The translations under genes were made by a program, and so were the position numbers. Shown here in pieces: positions 55,675 to 64,000 of a stretch of DNA of 64,000 bases (positions within the stretch are counted from its first letter, which is position 1; every line of letters starts with the position of its first letter). Source of the stretch: Hemerocallis citrina (taxonomy: Eukaryota; Streptophyta; Magnoliopsida; Asparagales; Asphodelaceae); NCBI GenBank assembly GCA_017893485.1, contig CM030367.1, positions 142,378,848 through 142,442,847 of the forward strand, read 5' to 3'. The notes beneath the pieces are model-generated. The model did no database searches and was not told the origin of the DNA. It worked only from the letters and a program-made list of their open reading frames with translations.

Positions 55675-55728
55675 TGTTCTTTATATTAAATAAGGCTTGT
55701 AATAATAAGGATGTACTGTTGGATTTAA

Positions 55729-56787
55729 ATGATGCAATCTTTTGATGTAACCGGACATCTTTTAATAAATGGAATTAAAGCCAAGGTTTTATTTGACACT
55801 GGATCGTCTCATACCTGTGTCTCCCAAATTCGCAGTCAAGTTAGAAGTCGAACCAAAGATATTTCCGATAGGGTATTAGCTGTGGCTACACCCTCAGGAA
55901 GTACATTAACTACTGACCGGTATTATGCCGGGTGTGATATCGAGATTGAAGGAAGAATTTTGGGGATAAAACTTATTGAATTGCACGTGCTTGAAGTGGA
56001 TGTTATTATTGGGTTAGAATGGATCACTGTCTACAATGAAACCATTGAATGCAAGGACAAGAAGGTGATAGTGAAAGCACCGGGAGGACCTGAGGTTGTT
56101 TTCCAAGGGAAGAAGAAATCCAGAGGAATAATGGCAGTCCTAACTGAAAGAAAGATGCCAAAAGAAGTCAAGAAAATTCTAGTGGTTAGAGACTTTCCGC
56201 AAGTGTTCCTAGAAGAATTACCAGGGTTACCGCCTCATCAGGATGTCGAATTTTGTATTGTCATACAACCTGGAATATCCAAGGCACCGTATAGAATGGC
56301 ACCGGTGGAACAAGATGAGATCAAGAAACAAATTGAAGAATTGTTACAGAAAGGATTCATCAGAGCTAGTGCCTCACCATGGGGAGCGCCAGTGCTTTTA
56401 GTGAAGAAGAAAGATGGATCGATGAGAATGTGCATCGACGACAGAGAACTGAACAAGGTAACAGTCCAGCACAAGTACACGATACCAAGAATCGATGATT
56501 TGTTTGATCGACTACAAGGCACGGCCGTGTTTTCGAAGATTGACTTATGCTCAGGGTACCATCAAGTCCGGGTGAAAGAAGATGATATTCCAAATACTGC
56601 TTTCAGAACAAGGCATGATAACTATGAATTCTTGGTGATGCCCTTTGGAGTGACGAATGCCCCGGCCATATTCATGGATATGATGAATCGGGTGCTGAGA
56701 CCGTTTATTGATGCATTCGTAGTGGTGTTTATAGAAGACATTCTAGTATACTCCAAGATAGAAGAGAACATGCTAATCACTTGGTAA
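55729..56787 (+). pseudogene. Chromovirus protease and reverse transcriptase, N-terminal 352 codons open
   Basis: Protease: [13 protein letters not shown] (catalytic Asp, about residue 23), [76 protein letters not shown] (usual CIDYRELN), motif [16 protein letters not shown] (Asp intact, usual DLRSGYHQ), [17 protein letters not shown]. The catalytic box reads [12 protein letters not shown], so the first Asp of F-(I/V)-D-D is Glu. TAA after MLITW (56785-56787), then a shift: [20 protein letters not shown] continues at 56781. Confidence 0.9.
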
Positions 56788-57670
56788 AAATGTTGGGAAA
56801 GATACATGAACACGAGTTGTATGCCAAACTATCCAAATGTGAGTTCTGTAAAAAGGAGGTAGCATTCTTGGGCCACGTTCTATCTAGAGAGGGAGTGGCG
56901 ACGGATCCACAGAAAACTGAGGCAATGAAAGAATGGTCCCGACCCATGACTGTGAAGGAAATTAGGAGTTTCTTGGATTAACGAGATACTATCAACAGTT
57001 TATCCAAGGGTATGCACAGATATAAGTACCATTAACCGAATTGACTAAGAAGAATGCGAGTTTCATTTGGACAAGCAAATGTGAGGAAAGTTTCCAGGAG
57101 TTGAAGGAGAAACTGACAATAGCACCAGTACTTGTACTACCACAGGCAGGCAAGGACCACGATATTTATAGTGATGCCTCACTCAGGGTTTTGGGTTGTG
57201 TCCTAATGCAAGAAGGAAGGGTGATAGCTTATGGGTCTAGAAAGCTACGACCACATGAGAAAAATTACCCAACTCATGATCTAGAACTAGCCGCAGTAAT
57301 TTTTGCTCTGAAGCTATGGAGGCATTATGTGTTTGGAGAGAAAGTCAGCATGTACACCGATCATAAGAGCTTGAAGTACATTTACCAGCAGAAGGATCTG
57401 AATCTAAGGCAAAGACGGTGGTTAGAGGTACTTGAAGACAATCGCCCTGAAATCAAGTATCACCCTGGGAAGGCAAATGTGGTAGCAGATGCCCTTAGTC
57501 GGAAGAGTAGCTTGTCTAGTTTAATCACTACACAGAAAGAACTGGAGGAAGAGTTGGACCGAGCAGAAATCGAGGTAATAGTGCAGAATCTGGGAGGAAT
57601 ATTTGCGCAATTGAAGCTTCAAACTACTTTGAGAGATAAGATCATCGAATGTCAGAAGTTGGACCCATAA
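56781..57670 (+). pseudogene. Chromovirus RT end and RNase H
   Basis: 56781-56981: LYAKLSKCEFCKKEVAFLGH (RT thumb). A stop or shift follows at about 56980, then 57041-57670 with [40 protein letters not shown] (first Asp), [40 protein letters not shown] and [17 protein letters not shown]. The RNase H frame is open, with a stop after QKLDP (57668-57670). Confidence 0.88.
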
Positions 57671-59024
57671 ATACAAAAGATGAAGACGCAGGTTCTTGCA
57701 GGAAAGCTATCAAAAGTCAATGTGAAAGACGGAGTACTCTGGTGAGGAGAAAGGTTGTGTGTGTCTGAAGGGACAGACCTGAAGGAAAGTATTTTACAAG
57801 AAGCACACACCACTTTACTTTCTATACACCCAGGGAGTACCAAAATGTATAAAGACATCAAACAACATTTATGGTGGTTGGGCATCAAGATACATATATC
57901 AGACTTTGTAGCTAAATGTCTTACATGTCAGAATCAAAGCAGAAAACTAGAAGCTCGGAGGATTGCTACAACCACTACCTATTCCAGAATGAAAATAGGA
58001 AAATATCAGCATGGATTTTATCACAGGATTGCCGAGGAGTTCCAGAGGGAATGAAAATATATGGGTGATAGTTGACAGATTAACCAAGTCTGCAAATTTT
58101 CTACTGATGAAGATTACATGGTCGATGGAAATATTAGCAGAGTTGTATATTGAAGAGATCATCAGGCTACACGGAGTTCCAGTAACTATCATATCAGACC
58201 GCGATGCGAGGTTCACTTCTAGATTCTGGAAGAGTCTACAGACAACGTTGGGTACCAGGATTGATTTCAGCACGGCCTTCCATCCCCAAACCGACGATCA
58301 GACATAAATAGTAAACAGAACTTTAGAATACATGCTTCGATCATGGGAAAAATATCTTCCTCTAGTAGAGTTTTCTTACAACAATAGATACCAAGCAAGT
58401 ATCGATATGGCACTATACGAGGCCTTGTACGGAAGAAGATGCAGAACGCTAGTATGTTGGTATGAAGCGGGAGAGCAAAAAATGTATGGACCAGAGATAG
58501 TTCAACAGATGAGTTAGATGATTGACAATAGAAGGAGAATGGAAACAGCTCAGAGTCGGCAAAAAAGTTATGTGGACAATAGAAGGAGATACCTAGAATT
58601 CGAAGTTGGAGACTTTTTATTTCTGAAGGTTTCACCAACTAAAGAAGTGATCCGTTTCGGGAAAGGAGGAAAGTTGGCACTGAAGTATAACGGGCCATAT
58701 CAGATTCTGAGAAAAATAAGTCAGACTGCTTACCAATTGCAATTACCCAAGGAACTAGCATAGAATCACGATGTCTTTCATGTATCAATGTTGATGAAAT
58801 ATATACCAGACTCTACACACCGACTGCCAGAAACCTCGGAGGGCCTTAAAGTAAATTTGACATACAAAGAAACTCCAGTACTGATTTTGGATAAGAAAGA
58901 GAAGATTTTGAGGACTAAAACGATTCAGATGGTCAAAGTTCTATGAAGGAATCACCAAGTGGAGGAGGCCACTTGGGAATCTGAGGATAGAATGAAGAAG
59001 GATTATCCCGAACTTTTTGTTTAA
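57671..59024 (+). pseudogene. Chromovirus integrase with chromodomain-like C-terminus
   Basis: 57755-58054: ILQEAHTTLLSIHPGSTKMY and CLTCQNQSRK (zinc domain). After a shift, 58011-58307: [20 protein letters not shown] (first Asp), [20 protein letters not shown] (second Asp), FHPQTDDQT then TAA. Next IVNRTLEYML is where relatives have SERTIQTLE, so the catalytic Glu is not visible. 58518-58763: LEFEVGDFLFLKVSPTKEVI. After a TAG the chromodomain-like end reads IQMVKVL-stop-RNHQVEEATWESEDRMKKDYPELF, shown here as two parts around the TGA, ending TAA at 59022-59024. Confidence 0.88.
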
Positions 59025-59082
59025 AGTAGAATATCCAGGTTACAAACTTGTACCCTGGTAAATTCTGAGGACATAACATTTC

Positions 59083-59093
59083 TAGGGGGACAG
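59083..59093 (+). other. Polypurine tract
   Basis: TAGGGGGACAG abuts the 3' LTR start TGTAACACC. Confidence 0.8.
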
Positions 59094-60341
59094 TGTAACA
59101 CCCCGCAAAATTGAATTATGATAATTTTGTCCCACGCATGTATTAAACATGTGTTTTTTTACATTATAAATAAATATTTATGTTTTTGTATCTCTTTTCG
59201 TTCTTTCAATTTATTTTGATCTCTTATTTGAACCCAACCCAAATATTTTTTGATCCATTCTAAGATTCCCGATTTTTTTAATTGGAGTTTAAATTTAAGT
59301 TTTAACTCTAAATAATCTTAATCCTAATTAAATCCTCTAATCATAATCCAACAGCCAGTCCTCATCTCCCCAACTACATTTTACAGCATTAAACCACCTC
59401 CCCTACTACTACGGCCTCCACCTCCTCCTATACTCCTAAAAATCAACTCCTAATCTGTAAACCTACTCTACACAGCCCTCTCTCACTACTATATATATTC
59501 CTACACTCATGCATACAACTCACTGCCTATCCTATCACTCACATTCACTCACTCACTCACACTCAGTCACTCTCTCTCACAAATATATAAAATATTTAAT
59601 ACATTCTAATCACCCCCCTTCTTTTATCTTCTTCTTCTTCATTCTCTCTTCTTCCCTCTTCTGGAACCCAACCCCGAGCTCTCCCCAAGCTCCTCCACCA
59701 CCTCGTCGTCTTCACAACACCACCAACACCACCATTGCTGGTCAACCTTCAACAGCACCCCCGAAGATCCACCTCCACCACCGCCTATAGCTCCCCTCCA
59801 CCTCGACCGAAGCCCCTCCAACGCCATCAAGCCTCCACTGCAAGCTCCCTCCACTGCAACCTCCACCCTCACCAACAGTCTCACCTTCACCCTCGAGCCT
59901 CCCGGCGAAGCTCCTCCTTGCCATCGCAATCGGCCAGCGTCACCACCACTCTGAGCACCGACGACCAGCTCACTAACCCTGAGCTACTTCCCCTCGCAGC
60001 TCCAAACCGTAACTGCCATCGTCTCATCGTCAACCAACACCACCACCTTCGGCAGCACCTCCACAACCACCATCGTTGTCACCCCGAGCCTCCACTCATC
60101 ACCGCCACGGCCAACGCCACCGCAACCATCACCTCTCCTCCTCGCTGCCATCAGCACTGCCGAGCTCCACCCCGAGCGACCACGGCAGCTCCCTCCTCCT
60201 TGCCGCTGCCTTCGACGAATGCCTCTGCATTCCACCACCGAGCCACCTCGCCTCGCCGACGGTCACCCCGCCCAACTCCATGCCATCTATTCTCATTGTA
60301 TATCTCTCACTATAACTCTATCTCTCTCTCACTCTATCTCT

Positions 60342-60401
<60 letters not shown>

Positions 60402-61805
60402 AAATATTTTTATTATAATAAATATCATCTTATAATTTCAATTTCTTATTTCTTCCAAACTCGGCAAACAATTGCAGTTCATAGTACCATTATCATCATC
60501 GTGGTTGCTATCCATGGTGCCGTAGTCATCATTCAAATCGAGCATAGAAACAATCAAACTCAGAAACAAATAAATGGGTAACAACTTTAACCAACTCTAT
60601 TTATGTTATAGAATGTATGCATGCTAGATAATTTAATAAATTGAGTAACCGTGCTTAGATTGTGTATGGATGTTGTTTGATTATGGGTGTTAATTGTTGT
60701 TAATTAATTTGTGAAATTATGATATAATTTTCTTGGAAACGTTATTATAATTTTGTCCGGAATTTGATCTCACTTTAGAAAATAGTTTCTATTTAAATAC
60801 AAGGATTATGAGACTGAAACTTTTGTATGTGTTTCATGTATGTGTGTACAGCATCTCCTCAAAATTTACTAATTTTTGGATGTCGTTTGGTATTTTAACA
60901 AAATTTGAATACATTACTGGTTTAGAAATGATACCGAATTTATTTCCTAATTCTGGCTGAATATCATACATATTTCCAAAAATTATATCTCTCCAAATAT
61001 ATTGAACTGTAAGCTGAACTTTTGTATGTGAATCTAGTGTATGTCTATTATATGTTCACGAAATTTCATGAATTTTGGATATCGTTTATTCGAACTTATA
61101 ACTGGTTGACAGTTTTCTTGGATTCTGGAAATTTATACACCTTTTGGTGTTTGATCGTTTTAACACTTTAAATGAAGTATTTTGAGGAAACTACAAACTG
61201 AGAACTTGAAGTAGACTCGTTAATCTTTCTTTTGAGTCTAAGAAATCTAATTACCAAGAAGTGTGGGATTTTCGTGATTTTTGAAAGTAGCAAGAGCTGT
61301 AGTTTCTGAATTCTGAACCTACTGTCTTACAAATAGTTTTAGACAGATTAATTGGGTTAAATCTAGAGGTTCTTAACTACAATATTGTAGTAGCCTCATT
61401 GAGGTTTCATATGAGACTAAGAAATCAATTTTCTAACAAGTATTGGCAATTTTCTAACAAGTACTGGAATTTATAAAATTATTGGAAGTTGTATTCACCT
61501 GTCAAGGGGACACGTGCCACGTTATCTCGACTGTTAATTTCTGGGATCTAGTGTTAATAATGGGAGGCGGATGTATAGGCCATAGACTCCTGCTGGAACT
61601 TAGGGCATGGACCCATAAGTGTCCGTTGATGTTCTATGTTATCGAATACGAATGATGGCGAGCAGGAAATTCCTACAGGGTCATCTTATGTTCGTGATAA
61701 CTTTTAGTGAGGTCCAGAAGCAGAAAGATACCATCGGGGCTGGGCACCATTATGGATGCTCAGGAGTGGAGAGAGACCGTTGGGGTTCAAGCGGGGTGGA
61801 ATATG
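59094..61805 (+). repeat. 3' LTR of the plus-strand chromovirus, visible part
   Basis: Matches 50822 to about 53530. It has the C-rich leader (about 59630-60330) and a longer (TA)n (60347-60398). The next element interrupts after ATATG. Confidence 0.9.
60347..60398. repeat. (TA)n microsatellite in the LTR
   Basis: About 26 TA units; the other LTR has about 14 at the same place (52084-52112), so the tract changed length since insertion. Confidence 0.92.
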
Positions 61806-62365
61806 TGTAACATCCTGAATTTTTAATTATAATTAAATAAGAGTTTGTTGATTTTTTACCTGTTTTGCACGTACAAATTCATGTGCATTTTACCTAGAAA
61901 ATTATTTATTTTCATACCATGAACAAATATTTTAATTCTTCTCTTTTTATTTTAAAAAACCTATTTAAATTCTAGGCCTAATTGTTTATTCTTAGCCCAC
62001 ACTAATTAATTATTTATTTTAATTAGAAGCCCATGGGTTCTAAACTTTACTAATTTGAGCCCACTGGTTTAATTCTCTTTTAATTGTCATAACTTGTAGT
62101 GTAAACTAGTTTTGTAGACAATTAATTAAATAAATATGTACAACTAGTAACTAGAGGTGTGTTGTGTGACACACACATTGCACTAGCACGTGTCTTGGGC
62201 TATGCATGGGGTAGGCCGGAAATGGAACAAGAGAGAGTGGTGAGTTTGTGTAGTGGAAAGGTGGTTTTGAGTTCATGGGTAGTTGCTTTAACTTCCTAGT
62301 TCATCCTAGCCCCTAATCCACAACCATCTAGTTCATCTTGGCCCTCCATTTCACTTAAAAAAATG

Positions 62366-62373
62366 TATAAATA
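62366..62373 (+). promoter_or_regulatory. TATA box of the partial LTR
   Basis: TATAAATA, followed by a CT-rich stretch, 560 bp from the LTR start. Confidence 0.65.
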
Positions 62374-63479
62374 CCCCCTCCATCTTTTCATGCAACACAC
62401 TTGAAAATTTTGATAAAAAGAAAGAAAGAAACAAACAAACAAAAATTGAGAAAAAGATTAAGAGTTTGTGAGCAAAAGATTGAGTTTTGTTTTAGTGTGT
62501 GTGTCCCTTTCATTGGAGGCCGGCCATTCACAATAGGAGCAAGAAGTGCATCGGGTTCCATCAAGTACAAGGAGGAGAAGGCAACTTGTGGCACAATCTA
62601 GGAGGAGAAGGATCATTCGTTGTTCAAGGAGATTTCTAGGAGTTCGAGTTCTTATCATTTGTGTTTCTTCAAAAAGGTGGGTGATTTCTCAAGCTTCTAG
62701 TTAGATATCATGCTAGGAATTGATATTGTGATCATGTTAAAAATGAATAGAAAATATTGCCATGCTTTGTTTAAGGAGATTAAGAGGAAAAGATCACCAA
62801 AGTAATTTACATGAAAAAGTAGTAGAATAAATAGAAAGTGTATGTGAATATGTGTATGATGACTGGGTAGTTTATTTGCATGCTAAAATGGGTGAATTAT
62901 GATTTTTGTGAAACTTTGTCTATGCATGAAATGAAAGATACAATATGTGGAAATTGTAATTATGGATAGATTATGGAATTTAAATTAATTGGCATGATAT
63001 GTTAAATAGATGAAATTGTGATAAAAGTAAGTTTATGTGCCTTATACAAGTAGTGTTGTGATGACTTGATTTATTTAGCCCTATTTGTCTCTTAAAATAT
63101 GTAGTTGGGAAATAGGACTAAATTGATGAATTAAATCTTTAGTAAGGAATGAAAGAAAGAAAATTTGTATTTGAATTCAATGAGAATGAGAAAAATTTTG
63201 ATAAAAAGATTCTTATAAAAAATAAATGTTTTCATGTCGAAATGAGTTTATTTTGATCTATGTATTAAACTAACTAAGGGAGAAAGATTTTTTATGCTAA
63301 AAAATGATTTCCATGAAAATTATGAAAATGCAAGCTACTGTTTTCCTTAGAAATTATACTCAGGAAAAATCTACTTTTTATAAGAACCATTCGAATGAGA
63401 AAAAAAATCAAGTTTTATAAAATAATCTAGAAACAGTACAATCACAAACAAAAGTGTTTTAACCAAACTTCTTTACGGG

Positions 63480-63765
63480 TGAGTCACTTGGACCTATTGG
63501 TCATCGGGTGCATTTTAAGAGTGTTACTGTAGCGAGCGGTGCCAGAGGTCTTGGGTTCGAGTCTCGGCAAAAACACTATTTTTTTTCCAAAATATGATTT
63601 TTATTCAAACCCGAGCACTAAAATTTAAGTGTAATTTGAGCCACACTTTAAACAGCAAGTCGTTGTGGACTTTTTGGTCTTCGGTGGCGTCTTAAGAGCG
63701 TTACTATATCTCGGGCGGGCATGTTGTGGTCGGTTCGAAACCTGGCTTCAGCCAAACTTTTTGTT
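63480..63765 (+). repeat. Two related modules with tRNA-like B-box words
   Basis: Module 1 (about 63490-63575) has TTTTAAGAGTGTTACTGTAG and GGGTTCGAGTCTC. Module 2 (about 63665-63755) has TCTTAAGAGCGTTACTATAT and CGGTTCGAAACC. Both also have a (G)GACxTxTTGGTC start and lie about 175 bp apart. GGTTCGAxxC is the B-box core of tRNA-type promoters. No cloverleaf is evident. Confidence 0.5.
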
Positions 63766-64000
63766 TTTTTATTTTTTGCATAAAATATTATATTTTTGAG
63801 ATTTTAAGTGTTTTAATAATAGATAAAAATTATTAGAACTATCAGAAAAATATCTAGACTTTATGGAAAATTTTCTATAACATTTTGACTTATTATAATG
63901 AGGTTTAGAAGAGATTTTTGGGAAAAGTGATTAATAAATTTTCTTTAAAATATAATTCTTTCGTAATTAAAGATGAGAATATTTTTGTTGAACATAGAAA

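Larger units (their letters stand above)
50822..61805 (+). mobile_element. Chromovirus (Ty3/gypsy), plus strand, 3' LTR interrupted
   Basis: 5' LTR 50822-54249 (TGTAACACCCC...GGGCGTTACA, 3428 bp), primer site, gag, protease, RT, RNase H, integrase and a chromodomain-like end, polypurine tract, then 3' LTR from 59094. The 3' LTR is followed to 61805, where another LTR element is inserted after ATATG. The rest of this element lies beyond the window. LTRs match well by eye over 2.7 kb. Long LTRs and the chromodomain suggest the Tekay/Del group. Confidence 0.93.
61806..64000 (+). mobile_element. LTR of a further retrotransposon, runs off the window
   Basis: Starts TGTAACATCCTGAATTTTTA right where the chromovirus 3' LTR breaks off, so it is a later insertion (candidate TSD ATATG, 61801-61805). 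TATAAATA at 62366-62373 lies in an LTR promoter-like context. A transcribed leader would begin near 62395. No coding region is seen through 64000, and the LTR end is not in the window, so size and family are unknown. Confidence 0.75.

Noticed and set aside
55672..55728. Possible intron at the gag/protease border of the plus-strand chromovirus
   Set aside because: No usable AG acceptor that would restore the frame; treated as stop-containing decay.
59735..60403. 222-codon frame ending in alternating Ile-Tyr
   Set aside because: It runs through the C-rich leader and then a (TA)n tract of the 3' LTR; composition artefact.

Overview
This is about 64 kb of angiosperm (plant) nuclear DNA made almost entirely of transposable elements. 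I find no complete host gene, no rRNA or tRNA gene and no CRISPR array. The plant assignment rests on three things. Ty3/gypsy elements carry plant-lineage hallmarks (chromodomain-bearing elements, and a Tat-lineage element with a second RNase H). Primer-binding sites match plant initiator tRNA-Met. A transposon has captured the first exon of a plant beta-adaptin gene.

Layout. 1-3620: a decayed LTR-like sequence split by a short coding-free LTR element (1712-2910, TSD TATCG). 3621-7333: a decayed minus-strand Tat-like gag/protease fragment with its LTR. 7334-7799: a MITE between (TA)n and (TAA)n tracts. 7800-9118: a LINE remnant and a hairpin. 9119-22181: a 13-kb Tat/Retand-type Ty3/gypsy element with gag, protease, RT, RNase H, archaeal-type RNase H and integrase, all broken by stops, then two tandem-repeat fields and a long antisense extra gene. 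22343-23026: a foldback element. 23216-23445: a short duplication and a (TA)n(GA)n tract.

From about 23.66 kb to the right edge the sequence reads as one old Mutator-like element (MULE) that took repeated insertions. Its transposase survives at 44114-44866, 46010-46708 and 49688-50541. The insertions, mostly proved by target-site duplications, are: a minus-strand chromovirus (24258-43789, TSD CCAAT); a coding-free LTR element (44867-46009, TSD TGTGG); a gag-protease-only copia derivative (46709-49687, TSD AGACC); and a plus-strand chromovirus from 50822. The last has 3.4-kb LTRs and its 3' LTR is itself cut at 61806 by another LTR element that runs off the window. The first chromovirus was later hit by a CACTA transposon (24459-28502, TSD ACT) in its 3' LTR and by a nearly intact copia element (33953-41148, TSD TATGT) in its RT.

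Most notable. (1) The minus-strand chromovirus has two intron-like GT-AG segments, one inside gag and one at the gag/protease junction. Removing both restores a continuous Gag-Pro frame, and the unspliced reading stops exactly at the second acceptor. (2) The CACTA element carries the 5' UTR, exon 1 and the start of intron 1 of a beta-adaptin gene. (3) Tat LTRs share a hairpin whose two stem sides changed together. (4) Two short coding-free LTR elements share a perfect hairpin just before the polypurine tract. All identities and counts were made by eye.
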